Assembly (NCBI RefSeq): GCF_022539315.1
Contig: NC_066317.1
Coordinates: forward strand, 54,654,679 to 54,718,678
From: Serinus canaria
Taxonomy: Eukaryota; Chordata; Aves; Passeriformes; Fringillidae
Direction: 5' to 3'
Length of the DNA stretch: 64,000 nucleotides
The translations under genes were made by a program, and so were the position numbers. Of the stretch, positions 1-13,900 are shown in pieces. The stretch's first letter is position 1. Each line of letters starts with the position of its first letter. Under the pieces are notes generated by a model. The model was not told where the DNA came from, did no database searches, and saw only the letters and a list, made by a program, of their open reading frames with translations.

Positions 1-2558
1 CTCCATTCTGCTCAAAAGAATCACTTGAGTGGGTCTAATGAAATACACCCAAGGGACCAGCACTTGCTAATATGGAGTGATTCCTTCTCCTCTCACCTAG
101 GATTTCAGCTGATTTGAAAGGACTTGATTAAAAGAACTCACTTGGGAATGTGTGAAAGGCAAGTCACTGAAGCAGTGCTCACCTAAATACAGCTTTTCCC
201 AAGAGGGTGAGCACCTTGTGTTTGCCAAAGCGTTTACAAGCAGCTGCCCTGCTGAAGTATGGGTTCTGCTGCACTTAGTTTAATTATATTTCCTCCTTAT
301 TTGTAAAATCAGGATTGTAAAATGCCATCCTGCAGTGACAAGTAAGGTCAGAAACACTAAGCACCACTCAGATGCCTGGGACTCATCCATGAAGTTTGGT
401 GTTTCAGGCTTTCGGGTGAGCTTTTAAGTTCAAATCTTCAGCTGTGTTGTTTACTGTTGTTTTACTGCCAGTGCTAATAATAAGAATCTAAAAATTTCAC
501 TAGTTAGTGGGCATTGCTAAACAAAGAATGGCTCTGATTAAAAGCATTTGCTGGCACCTCGCCTGCTGAGTTGTGGAAGCAGCCAAAGTGTTGATTGTTA
601 TTTACTGTGTGAAGCCACACATGCTGGATGTGAGCCAGCTCCTTTATTTCTGCTTGTCTTCCTCTGAAACTGCCATAGCAAGTACCATGTGCCATAGCAC
701 ATCTTTGCTGTGCCACAGGGAAACATTATTGTATCTCTTCTAGGTGGCTAAGTAGAAGCAAGTTCTGTGTTTTACCTGATGAGACAAAGCTTGAAAAGAG
801 TTTTTACATGTATTTCACCAATGGATGCCAGTGGAGATGTGTCAAATCAAAACTGCCACAATATTCCTAGAAATGTAGACTGTTGCCACTGAGCTATGAA
901 TATGCAGCTCCTGTGACAGAAATGGACATGCAAAAACCTGAGGTGTTCCCTCTGTGAGTCCTTAGCTGAAGTAATTCTACTGTACTTTAAGTCAAAGATG
1001 AAAGATCAAAAGGAAAGTTGTCTCTTTAGACCCAGTAATTAGTGCTCTCTGTTTGGGTCTCCTTTCTTTTGAGTCTTATAAAATAGCTTAACCTTTACAC
1101 TGGTAACCAAATAGGCAAATTCATAGGAAGATTTAAGAGTAGGGACAAAAGACTTCTGAGGTAACTGTCCCTAAACATTCCAAACCATTTCCCTAACCAT
1201 TACTCTGTATGTCTTTCATCCCATACAGCTTCTATAAAGACTGGAGAAAAGATTTCTTTCCCACCATCACTATTAGCTCTCTGGGCTCACAACTGTATTC
1301 AAGGATGCAAGACCAGAGTATGTTTTTTTGTATTCTGATCTATAAGGATTGATTCTGCAATAAATGAAAATAGAAAACTGCCTTAGGAAGATATTTGGAC
1401 CCTCCTGAAGTAAATAAATCTGATCTAAGATATAATTTTTGTTACACATATTTCATCATTCACCACTTTTTTTTTTTGTTACAACATCGTTCTATATGAT
1501 GGCATGGAAGTATTTCTAAAAATGCAACTAAATATTTTTTTCAATAATGGAGAGGTGTTGTGAAAGTGATTTTTTATAGCCCACTCCTGAGAAAACTGGC
1601 ATGAGAAATAAAATTTAAAAAAAAAATAAAACCAAGAACTAATTCCATTTCAGGAGACAGGAGGTTAAATTGTTACCTCTCCCTTTCCTGATAATACAAA
1701 ATATAGAAGTGAAAATTGAAGTTAAAAGCACCAGTGATTTTCAATATAATTGAGTTGATTTTCAATAACATAGGTTATTCATTAGAGAGAATGAGTGAAA
1801 ATCCATCCAGCTAGAAATAGATAATTATAAATATATTCATAACTGTAACATATATTTTTATACATATTAGGGACAATATTCCACAGATGAAAAACATAAT
1901 TATTCTGACCTTAAATTTTCCATAAGAACTAATTTCCAGTAGTGTGATAAATAAAACTTTAAAGCCCTCATACCACCTTTTATTTTGAGCTTTTACAATT
2001 TCTGCTCTCTGAGTATTTTCATGTATCTAACACATGTTAATATACTGGGATTCAACTCTCCTATGAAGTAGGAAAGGCTTTGAGCCAGTACTCTTGACTG
2101 GGCACCCAATGCACATGTGCTCAAAATTGTCCTTTGCCCATCCCTTCCACAGCAGTCCCTGCTGTTCTTGTCTCTGCATGTTTCTTAGTAATGAACAGCA
2201 GCTCCTTCAGCAGCCTGTCAGGAGAAAGGCAGGTAAGGTCTGCACTTGTTCCATTATAGCATAGGCCTGGGCAGACCCCAACATGATAGGTGTAAAGATA
2301 GAATAAAGCAAATTGTCATCCTTTGTGAGCAGTTTGAGGCACTGTCCTGCCAAACATCCTCCCAGTGCTTTGACAAACTGGCTTTTACAGCAGGCAAACA
2401 GCAAAGCTCAAGGAGAGCACAGAGCTGGGTGAATAATGTAACTGCCTGCTCAAAAGAGCCAGGGCAGGTATCTCTCCTCTAGTCACTGCAATTATCTCAT
2501 ACATGTACTGGTTTCCTAAAAACATCCTCAAAGCTCCCATTTGATGTGCTGACATGCT

Positions 2559-2646
2559 GAATGATAAATCTATACAAAGATTTATAAATGATAAAATGAT
2601 AAATGATATATCATTTATGAATGATAAATCTATACAAAGATTTATA
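2559..2646. repeat. Tandem duplication with palindrome
   Basis: An exact 28-base direct repeat (GAATGATAAATCTATACAAA followed by GATTTATA) occurs at 2559-2586 and 2619-2646, period 60. Between the copies, 2599-2618 is a perfect 20-base palindrome ATAAATGATATATCATTTAT. Confidence 0.9.
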
Positions 2647-5600
2647 CAAAGGAAACGAAATGTTTCTGTATTTCAGGTAGTTTCAAAGAGAGAGGTTTAA
2701 ATGCAGGAGCCCAAATACTGACAATGCAGCAGTCCAGAAGGCACCAGTTCAAAAAAGCTGATCAGAGAAATTACTGTCTACAGTAGAATACAGAGGCATG
2801 GGGGTTTTCCATTTAGTTCACCTTTAAATTTTACCAAAACCTAATAGACAATACTTAGCTTATATTTCCACCTCTGCAAATTTGTTGTTCTCTTGGGGAC
2901 ATCTAGGGCAGGAAAACAGCAGCTCTCTTCTCCCCCACATAATCTTCTCCTCTTTGTTCTTCTAGAAGTATTTAAAGAAAAAGAAAAGAAAAAAGAAAAG
3001 GAACATAAATATGGTTGCCTGTGATTTCTTAAAATCTGTATTAATGAGAAAAAGTCTTTTGAACTGTCTGACTAGTCCCAGATTTTTTCCAGTCTTAATT
3101 TCTAGTGCTTTGTTCAGCCACACTGCAAATATTTCAAGAGAGAGGTTTTTCTCTGAGTTAGGTTTCTGAGACTGCTTCACAGGCTGGTGCATGGCATCTC
3201 TTTTAAGATATCTTTTGAGATATTTTTTTATACTGCACTTGTTTTCTTTTTAACAACTTCAAAACCTTCTCTCCCCCAGACACCTCATTTTGTTTGCATC
3301 ATCTGCTTTGAAGTCCTGCTAGAGTAAGTTCACTTTTATTAGCTGCTGCAGGATTTTAACCCTGCTCTTGGTGTTTCTTCTATGTTGGCCAGTAGTGTGA
3401 TCAACACTCCAGAAATGCCACACAGTCTCTTTTCGCAAAGATAATTCCTGATATGTGTTCTGTGTTTTTTATGAAATAATCCAGTACCAAAAGTGAACCC
3501 TGTATTCTAAGAGTACTTTCAAGACAGAAAATTTATCACACTTGCTCTCACTTCAAAATAAATAGACTATAAAATCTATTCCTGATGAATATAGCATGGA
3601 CAATTTTATTTATATTTACTATCAGGAAATTAGTTACAAAATTACAAATTTATTTGGTTTTTAATTTACAATAAATTACAAATTTATTTATTCTTGGCAT
3701 GCAGCTCTAAGGTAGATCAAAATTTCAGTTTAGCCCTGTTGGTATTGAGTAAATACATCTTTAATTCTAAAAGTCTTCCCAAGTAACCTGGCTACAATAC
3801 TCATGAATGAATTTATTGGATTATAGAAACTCATTAAATCAAATCAATCAAGTAATTACATTTCTTAGGGGGAGGTATCTGATCAGATAAAACAGCACGA
3901 ATGAGAAGGAGGCAGAAGGCAAGTTCCTAGAAGGCATATGCACATAGAGCATATAGGTACACACAAAAAGAGAAAATATTTAAATCAATTGACATGAACA
4001 TGTATCTAAAATGAAGCAGTATGAAAACTGAAACAGCAGATGCAGCATGGGATGGGAAATTTGTCATGGAAAATTCTATAACTGAAAGATATTCAAAGTT
4101 GCCAAACTCCAGCTTTACCCAACATTCCAAATTGTTATGCAGACAAAAGAGCTTTGAGTTTGTTTCTCCTTCATTCTCTTTTCTACAGAGAAAGGAATCT
4201 TGATTAGGTAGTAAAGAAGAATCACCTACTGCACTATTTTAAAAAATACTGAAGGAGAGTTGTCTTAGACAGCATGAGGCTAAATAATTTACAGGGTTTG
4301 GAGTAGTTCATAAGACCATGTGCTGGAGGTGTAATTTCCCAGCAGCAAAATTGCAAGCAAGAGAGATCATCAAAAGGCAGAATCATTCTTATTCTCTGTC
4401 TGTTTGTCAGTTTATATTATTTTCTCTTTAAAAGAGAGAGAACCAGATTCAGTTCAAGTTGAACATTCCCTCCTTTTTATTCTCCAGAAGGAAAATCTAA
4501 TACATTAGTGCAATTTTAAAAGATTGTCAAACAGAAATTTGCTGTAACAAAATAAATTACATTCAGATCAAGGAAATTTTTTAAATAAGCCTCACATTTT
4601 TATTTCAAACTATTGAATTATTTCCCTCTCTTTTATAAGAGTTTAATGAAAGGTTAGATAGGTTTTTTTAATTATAGTTTATACAGTGGAAGAAGTCAGC
4701 AATAGCTTGATATAAAACCTTGGGGCATACTTAACAATTACAATATTTAATCTCTTTGCCTGAACTGCACAAATCTCCTGATAAACACAATAAAGCCAGA
4801 TTTATGAGTCAAGAAAAGTACAGTCATGGAGGTAAATCATGTTGGCCACATATACTTTTAGAATGAAATTATTCAAGATCAGAAGTGTTCCCTGTCATGT
4901 AGAGTCTCAGAGGAAAGATGCGTGCTAAAGAAAGAAAAGTTTGAGCTGATATTTCTGGTAAATGTAATTGGCCGGCATCTCAGATTTTTAATGAATGTCC
5001 CTTAAGACACCATTTCTCCAGACCTTCAAGGATGGAAAAGGTAAAATATTTCTGGCAATGCTGTGGCAAAGAAGAGAGGAAACTACAGAGGGACAAGCTA
5101 GAGAAACTCAAAATGTCATTCCTGCTAAAATATAATTCTCTGAAGTATAGAATTTTCTGAACCTGAAAGTAGGTTGCCTTTTCAAGCAATGATTCTTTCA
5201 AACAGTGTGGTGAAACCAGAGCTTATTAAGCAGCAGAAAAGAAGGACTGCCTTTAAAAGAGGTATGTAGATCATGCATTTCTCTAATAACAAAGGCTGCC
5301 AGCTTATTTTGAACTAAAAGATAAAAAATTGTATCGATTTTTTCAAAGTATTCTTAATTCTCCTCTAACATCACAAAATTTAAATGCACTCAGAAAATGG
5401 CACTATCAGTCTTCAGAGCTTCAGACTAAGGACTCACAGTGTTGGAGTTGTTGGCATTTTCTGTAAAAAAGGGGAGTGCATTCTTTGCAAAATTCGAATC
5501 GTTTGAATGTCTTTGTCTGCCAAAGAAAAAGGAAAAAAATGTTGTACATTTTTATAAGCCATAGAGTTAAATGACCTCAAATGTGCTTTTTGTCCATTAT

Positions 5601-6071
5601 TTATTTTTATCCATTAGTTTTTAATCTTCTGAGGAAAAAATAAAGGCAACATCTGACCTGTACAAATTCAAAAATACAGGTTTTCTCTTTAATTCCTTCA
5701 AAATGGGCCTAGCTCTTTTTTTTCTTGTCTGAAAAAATTTACCAGTTGAGAAGAAAGAAGGCATTGCTTCTTTTTCTAAATTTCAAAATGCTGCATTGTT
5801 TTTTCATGCTCACACCCATCTCAGGGTTAAGGCTGTTTATTCTTCCTCCTGCAGGTTTGGGAATGACACAGATCATATACCATTATATGCTTGGAAGAGG
5901 AGGTTGTAAAATACTTTTGTTATGTTTTCTACATTGAATAGCTATAATATTATTTCTACGAGTATCTGAAGAATTCGCTGATGTTTTCTTTATTGTGCTT
6001 TGAATCCAAGTAAAAATACTGCTCCTTTTCTTATACAGCTCCAGAAGGCTTCCCAAAGACAAGCAGCTCAG

Positions 6072-6412
6072 TAGAATCATAACATCATAGAATCATCAAG
6101 GTTGAAAAGATGTCTGAGGTCATTGAGTCCAACCATTAACCCAGCACTGCCAAACCCACAACCCAACCATGTCCCCAAGTGCCACACCTCCATGCTTTTA
6201 AATATCTTCAGGGATGGTGACTCAAGCACTTGCCTGTGCAGCCTGTTCCAATGCTTGATAACCCTTCCAGTGAAGAAATTTTCCCTTATATCCAATCTGA
6301 ACTTCCCCTGGGGGAACTTGAGGCCATTTCCTCTTGTCCTATTGCTTGTTACTTGTAAACCTGCTAGAAGCCATAAAGACAGTGGCCTAGCTGACTACAG
6401 TCTTTTTGGATA
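6072..6412 (-). mobile_element. CR1 LINE 3' fragment, antisense
   Basis: On the minus strand this ends in the CR1-type TGATTCTATGAT repeats and contains the end of the reverse-transcriptase ORF, including [20 protein letters not shown]. It is 5'-truncated and lies in a KCNIP4 intron. Confidence 0.9.
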
Positions 6413-7907
6413 GCTGCTAAGAGAGAGATGTGTTAGAGTGCCCTCATCCCCAAAGACATGACAGACAGGGAGATGCCTCCTCGATTATGGATTGCCTTAC
6501 CTGATGAAGGGTGGAGGTTCCTTTCACTCTCCCTCCCATTCCCCAAAGGCTTTGGTTCCAAAGGCAGTGTGGCTCAGCAGTCAGTACTTATGTAATCTTA
6601 TTTAAACCTGAGCTCTAGCTGAGACATCAGTGCCTGCATCAGCCTCTGTGCCCAGGGACAAATAATTCTGTATGTGTAACTCTGACACTGATGTTTGTTT
6701 CTGTTTTTTTGATTAAACAGAATTCTTTCTTGCTATATGTTTGCATGTGCTTAGTTATGATGAAAAGCTGATTTAGCTAAGGATAATTGACATAAAAGCA
6801 TGATAATCCTAGACCTAACATGCATTTCTCAGACCATGCATTTGTCTCTCAATTAGAGATTGCACTATTTGTTTCTTAGCAGAAGGTGACAGAACTATGA
6901 ATATCTCAGTGATTTTTATTTATTTTTTCACAGGAAAAGTTGTTATTACACTGGTAAAAGATGTTACACTACTCTTCATCTCCATTTCCAGCTATTAATT
7001 TTCCTGAGTTTAGGACTAGGAGCACATATGTTTGAGTCCTCAGTCCAAATAGCATGCTAATGGTCAAAAATAACCTTAAAACTTTTGTTTCTATAAGTTT
7101 TTTCTTTTAAAGAGCATACCAGGCTTTTTACCCCCTTTTTGCATTAAAGAAGGAGTTAAGGCTCAAAGAGAATTAAGTACATTGCCCGAAGTCTTCTGCT
7201 CAGTCTGGCAAAATCAGGACTAGATATCAGCTCTCTAGTCTTGGATATTTATGCTTGACATAGTAAACAATTCCAGTATTCCTTCTGCTTTTCCTGCCTC
7301 TTTGCATAAATCATTGATTTAGCCCTCTTTATTCTTCTCCTTCACTTATTTATTTTCTTTATAGTCACTCTATTCAGAAACTTCCTACATATTCTGTGTT
7401 ACATATTTCAATTTATGAAAAAGGTGTAAAGAGGCAAAAGGATCTGCAAGGCTTGAACAAGACCTTCAGTGGCAGGGTCTTTTGAATTCATGGAATAGAA
7501 CTCTTCCAGTGGAATGTGACTGCATGTTCTATCAGTTATACCAAAGTGTTTACATTCCTGCTTGATTTCCATCCATGCAAATGCTGATTGCAGCTGGGGG
7601 AGTGACTGCTCACAGCCCACAGGTGACACAACAGCTCCACTCACAGCAACACCCTGGCTGCTGCCCACGTGTGTCACTCGGGTCTCAAATGAAGTTGAGA
7701 TCCACGGCATAGAAGGAGTTTTTGTCTCATGGGAATTCTTTAGGAAGATACTTCAGTGTGATAATGTGCATTAATAATTGGATGAAAGTGCAAAGTCACA
7801 CATTTTAATGTGTCAGTCACACACATGCTGTGGATGGTCTCCTGAACACATGTGCTGAGTGGACCAGATTGGATGGTCTTCATTTCTTGTCATTTCCTTT
7901 TTTCCAG

Positions 7908-7977
7908 GAATGCCCCAGTGGTGTTGTCAATGAAGAAACCTTCAAAGAGATTTACTCTCAGTTCTTTCCACAGGGAG
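7908..7977 (+). CDS. KCNIP4: KCNIP4 exon: degenerate EF-hand 1
   Basis: Seventy bases flanked by TTTTTCCAG and GGAG|GTAAGT. It reads [20 protein letters not shown] then PQG, and leaves one base to complete an aspartate with the next exon. This is the KChIP first EF-hand, whose loop carries a Cys-Pro and does not bind calcium. The 70-base length is the one I know for this exon in KChIP genes. Confidence 0.95.
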
Positions 7978-10900
7978 GTAAGTACTTGGCAGACACAATT
8001 AGTACTGCAGGATGTCTGCTAGTTCCTAAGTCTGACAAGAGCCTCTTGTTCAAATTAACAAAATGTTCCCTCAAACTCTGTCTGAGCTCAAGGGGTACTT
8101 CCTTGATAGCTGGACACATTTTTTAATCTGTATTTCTGAATGAAATGCAATGGTATCTACATGAAGTCAGTCTTCTGTTATGAAGTTACTACCTGTGATG
8201 GGTACCATTAAAACAAATTTCTCTGAGTAGGTTATTTTTCTTAAGCTTTCTAGAAATTCTTGCTCATTCTCTTTTACTCAAAAAAACCCTTTCAAAGTAG
8301 GAGGAATTGTAGGAGGCACTGCAGGTGCCCACTCATATCAACAGCAGAACCCCCACTTTTAATTCTATGGGATTTCTCTTCTTAAATGCTAACCTTGATT
8401 TCAATTAACTGATTTCCATGAGTTATTTTTTATTTCCATTATCTTTTGTGTAATGAAGGTAACACAAAAATGTTTAACAGTTTGGTTTTTTTTTTCCTTG
8501 AACCTCACATTTCTTTAAATTTGAATTTTTTTTCCTCTCTTTTCTTCCTCTTGCATTTGCTATTCAGTTACCCCTCTACATATTCTCCTACAACCCTTCA
8601 GTCCCACCTCTTGCTTCTCCCAGAGCTCTTGAGATTTGTGTATTTCTCTGGGACTGTTCAGAACTCCTTCTTTTCATTTTTTATTTGAAACCCATATTAA
8701 TTGGAAGGAACAAAATATCTTCCCATTAGTTTTATTTTGAATAAAGACCTAGAAGGTAAAGAGCAGCATTCAGTGCAGCTTGCCATCTCTGAAATCATTA
8801 GGAAGTAGGCACACTTCCTAACAAAAGGCTAGAAGGGTTGACCTGCCTACTGATTGTTTCTCTTTGTAAACTTTTAGACCAAGCTAACAATTACAGTTTG
8901 AAATATTATATTTTATAGTTGCCCTTTACTAAATCACAATTCTCTGTGATTTAGTACACCTTTACTACGCTTAATAGAAAAAAATCTATCATATTTCCTA
9001 TTGTTACACCCGGAATTTTTTTTATGGGCAAAGAGAAAGCACACCTGTTCTAAAAGTGAAGTCAAAAGATGTTGTGAGAGTAAATGTAATCTTAAAAGAC
9101 TAATCTTTATTAGTCCAGATCTAGTTGTTGCTGAGAAGAAAAATTATTTATGTACTTAAAATGGATATCTACGAAATGTCTTATTTCTACCCCTATTCCT
9201 GGTGTTAATGCTGACCCTCCTCTGGCATTTAGGGCAGTGGCATCCTTTGGAGGAGGAGGTGAAAATTGCACTGGCATGTCTAGTTAAGAAACCAGACTGA
9301 GTTCTTAAATCTTTAAGGTCTTGTCAAAATAATGTGTCCAGCTGAGGCCTTTAAATTTCAATTGTTCTTAAAATAATGATTTTATGCATATCCAGTATTA
9401 AAAAGGAAAGAAGAATCTTGAAAGTTTTCCCCAAATTTAAACATGTAGGTCTGTGTTCCAGTTGTCTGTGTGATGAAAAACCAGGTACAACATGATGTAT
9501 CATTATGACAATTCATATATTCAATACATAATTCATATCTGAACAAACAAAATTATGTCTATAAGATTTTAAGCTTCAGGGCAACCAATGAAATTTTTCA
9601 ATGTCATCCAGCAAGTCACTTCCTCAAGCAACTTCCAAGACTGTCCAGGACAGGACAGGTACAGGAGAATTACAAATCAGACAAGGTGCCACAAGAGTAA
9701 CAAAGGAAAGCAAATGACACTGGATTGCAGCAAAAGCAATGTATTTTAAAAAGCAAAAGAAGCTTTGTAAAAAACTTTCCATGCCAGAAAGGGCACTCCA
9801 GGAAATTCTTTTTAGATTCACTGCCATACAGGTGAATGAACATACTCCCTGCATTTTTGCAGTGTATCACCTGAAATGAAGGTTGGGATTTTTTTCAGCC
9901 CTACTGGGTCATGGATAAGAATCCACACACTGAATAATTATTACACTCTTTTATCACTTCTGAACAAATTAGATCATGCTTGCAGTTTGATAAGTCCTGC
10001 TCTTCCATGTGTAATGATTACTGGGTTTTGCCGCTGATGTTTAAAATGCTTTGATGGTGTTTTTCAAGGGAATTCGAATTTAAGAGCTGTTCCTATCTCA
10101 ACCTGTTAAAATAGCAAATTAACCTACTAGTTATGATATCAGATCCTTGGAAAGAAATTGTATTTCATTTCAAAGTTAAGATTTTGTCTAAAATGAATAA
10201 TGTTCAAGATTTAGGGGGGAAGGGGAAATTAGGCTAAGTAGCTCTAATTAAAATACTAGCATGCCTCATCCTGCTGTGGTTTTGAAGGCAAAATTTCAGA
10301 ACAGAATTGCTTGAGCAAACAACTCTGAAAAAGGCTTTTGATTTTTTTTTTTAGAGGGGTTACCAGAAAAAATATTTTTCAACTAGGGACTTTTTTTAAT
10401 ATACCATCATACAAAAAAGAGTAGCATATTGTATCATGCATGGACAACAAAATTACAATCCCTTTCTGTTTTCTGTACATATACAGAAAATAACCAGGAA
10501 TATTTCAGATGTTTTTAAGAAATGGGTGTCAAGAGAATAGGAAGGTATTTAAAATTCCTTTTACAGTAATTATACCTCTAAAACATATTTTTTTCCCTGA
10601 AGATGATTTACATAGTATATTCTGTTGCACAACAGAAGTCTCAGTAGATTATAGAAAATATGACTATTAAAATGCTAAATATAAACTGTAGTCAACAAAT
10701 TTACATTTTTCAGCTGAAGTGTGAATGTGTCTGCCAAGCTGTGCCTAAGTAATTACAGTGGTTACTGGACACATGGAAGAATGAATGACTCTCTCAAATA
10801 CTTGGGGTGGGGATTTAATTCTCTGAAAATATGTTAACAGACAGGTTTTAAAGATTGCAGGTTTTCCTTGTTATGATTATCTCACATCATTCAAAAGAAA

Positions 10901-13900
10901 CATATGGAAGTAAGACCAGAGAATTTTCTTCAGGTCTGAATTTGTGAAGCACAAAGCTTTCAGTTTTGGTATATCTGGTTCCTCAGAGTCTAGGTGGCAT
11001 TTCAGCTGAGTGTCACCACACTATTGCTCAGTTAAGACAAAGCAGTATTTTGGGCTGTGAAAAATAAAGGTTTGCAGGATTGATATGAAAGGTAAAGTGG
11101 GCTAATGCCAATAAATCAGAAAATGGTATTTCAGCATTGATCAGGTTTTTCCATGAGAGGGAGTTTGTTCTGCAAAGGGGACGCTGATTTCATAACACTT
11201 TGCCCTTTATTAATAATTTGTGAGGTTAATGTTAATTAGCCTACAATTATTGTAAACATATGAGGTAGAAAGGGAAAAGGGAGTATTAAAAGTAAATAAA
11301 CCCTCGTCCTTCGTTAATTTGCATGATTTTGAGGGAAGGAAAACCACTGAGGACAGCTGACTTCCCTTAACCCCAGCAGCTTCTCCCTCACATCCAGAGG
11401 GCTGTCTCTGGATAAGTGCTCTCCCCACAATATATTACTCCTGGAGCAAGTTGTACATTTTGGAAGGCATTCAGTGGAAATAAAAGGATGGATATTTACA
11501 AAAGTTACAGTCTTGACAGATTTATATTCATGCTGTCTCGCATTTCTGAAATGAGTCAATATGCACTGGGGAGGAGGTTTAGTAAGTATGCAAATAGTGA
11601 AGGGATGATTTGTTTAAGGTCATCTTTCAGAGTCTTACTGACCATTTAGTGAGTCACAGCCAATTTTTCCAAGCCCTAATGCCACAATCATGGGAATTCA
11701 GCAGCAAGCCAGCTTTAAGATTCTGCTTCTCAGGAGAGGCTTTCCTCTCACCTGTGGGTGAGCATCAGACCCAACCACAGCAGCAGCTTTCTGACAAGAT
11801 CAGCTTCAACCTGGGGAACAGATCTGTGTGCAGAGCAAAACCAGCACACATGGTGTGCAGTGAGGGTGGGGTCTGCTTCCCTCATTTAACAGGAGAAAAT
11901 GAACACAGTCTTCATTGTAGGCATGTGCTCCCTGTCACAGTCAGTGTTCCTGTTAAAACAGGCTGTTCCAGAGTACAATAGTATGTCATCTTTGCTATTT
12001 GCTCAGATATCAGTGATTAGCAAACACAAGAATAAAAATGAATAGAGATATTCCAGACAGAATTTTTCATTTTTTGGTTTTTTTGCACTTATAACTTATC
12101 CCTCCTCTCCTGCCAGAAAGGAAATTTAAATTTCACTGGAAAGCTACTCTTGCTATGAAATTTTGGTATCAAAATATATCTTGGCATCAAATAGTTTAAT
12201 AGAATTAAATTAAATTTTATTAAATAAGATGTACTTACTGTGAATCTTTTTTCTGCTTTAAATTTTAGATTCCACAACATATGCACATTTTCTGTTTAAT
12301 GCATTTGACACTGATCACAATGGATCTGTAAGTTTTGAGGTAAGTGATGCCATTGCTTATTTCTATAAAATTGAATACTTTGCCATTCCTTGTAATGAAG
12401 TCCACTTTGGTGGCTGGCTCACATTAGGGAAAATTTAGGTGATGTGACTCAAGTTTCGAGTTTTTCCAATGTAATAAAAAAAGTCATTACTTTGCAGTTG
12501 TATATTCCATAACGGTAACTCAGACTGTGCTACTACATAATATTTTTTAAAATCTGTCAATTTAAAAGGTAACCCAATTTATACACAAGTTACCTGAAAT
12601 GGTTCTCCCTGTCTGCCTCTGCAAGAGATCTCTGAACTAAACTAATGTTATGGGGATGACTCAGCCAAAATCGGATTTTTCGTACTTAGTTTCCAGAAAG
12701 TTCTAGAAAAAAGCTTTAAAGCAAATGTTTTAAAAGCACAAGAGTTGGAAATTCATTCTTCCTCCATTTACCTGCCCAATCTTTTTTCCCAGTTCTGCCT
12801 TTCCCTGGTAAGGCTGATGTCATCCACACAATATAATATGGAAAAAAGAGACCTTACTGCAACACTGTAGATGAGAACAGGGTGTGCAAAATACTGCAAA
12901 GGAGATAATATTTTAAGCTGTAGAATTAAAAAAAAATAAATTCATTTGAAAAAGGATATGTTTGTTTTGTCATGTTTTCTTTGGTTTTGATTATAATGAA
13001 CTAATTATTTCCATTTAACTTTTGATTGGATTGTGATAAATGCACTCACTAGGAGCAGGAATGGAGGATTAATTAATGCCTTCTGTACATACATGTCTTC
13101 TTGTAATATGCAAGGATTCCTCTGATCTAATTACAGAATCGTAGAATGATTTGCATTGTAGAGGATCTTAAAGATCACCCAGTTCCAAGCCCTTGCCATG
13201 GACAGGGGCACCTCCCAGGAGACCAAGCTGCCTCATCCAACCTGGCCCTGAGCATTTCCAGGGCTGGGGGATCCACAACTTCTATGAGCAACCTGTGCCA
13301 TGCCTCACCACCCTCCCAGTAAAGAATTTCTTTTGTGTGTCTAACTTTAACTTCCCCTCTTTCAGTTACAGCAACAGCAGGCACATTGAGAAAAATTATT
13401 TTTACAATGAGTAGTTGAAAATTATTTCTGCAATTATCATGAAAAAGAATGGGAATGAAAGAAATGTTTGTACCTTTTCTGGTCAATTCGTTGACATTTG
13501 TATTTCAGGCAGAAAGTCTTAAGAACTGCACTGGATTGGGAGCACTTTGATTATCTCAGAGTTCCAGTTTTTGCACGAAAAAAGGGCTTTGGAATAAAAT
13601 AAATCAGGAAAATAAAAGCAGAGGTGCTGAACTTTTGTTCAATATCAAGGCAGACATGAGTGATCCAGGCTTTCATATTATCTGCACTAATTTTGAATCC
13701 AGCATAACTCTACTGCTGTCAAAAGACTCTTGTTTCTGTGTCCTTGTAGCAACATTATACTTTCAAACTGCATGATGGCCATTCTAAAAGCATCCTCCTG
13801 AAGTTAAAAATATATGTTTTTTTTTTCCTAATCACATGAAAATAGTTGCAAAATGTAGAAGAAGATATTGTGAAATGTGCAAAATACAATAATCTCATTT

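Larger units (their letters stand above)
1..7907 (+). other. KCNIP4: KCNIP4 intron (3' part)
   Basis: No exon was recognised here. The shared exon that precedes the first visible one, which encodes the helix before EF1, was not found, so this is the end of a large intron. It contains a 60-bp tandem duplication with a palindrome (2559-2646), AT-rich sequence and one CR1 fragment (6072-6412). It ends in a pyrimidine-rich tract and CAG at 7905-7907. Confidence 0.8.

Noticed and set aside
2559..2646. CRISPR-like repeat-spacer-repeat
   Set aside because: Only two copies, in a vertebrate intron, AT-rich with a palindrome in the interval; a simple tandem duplication.
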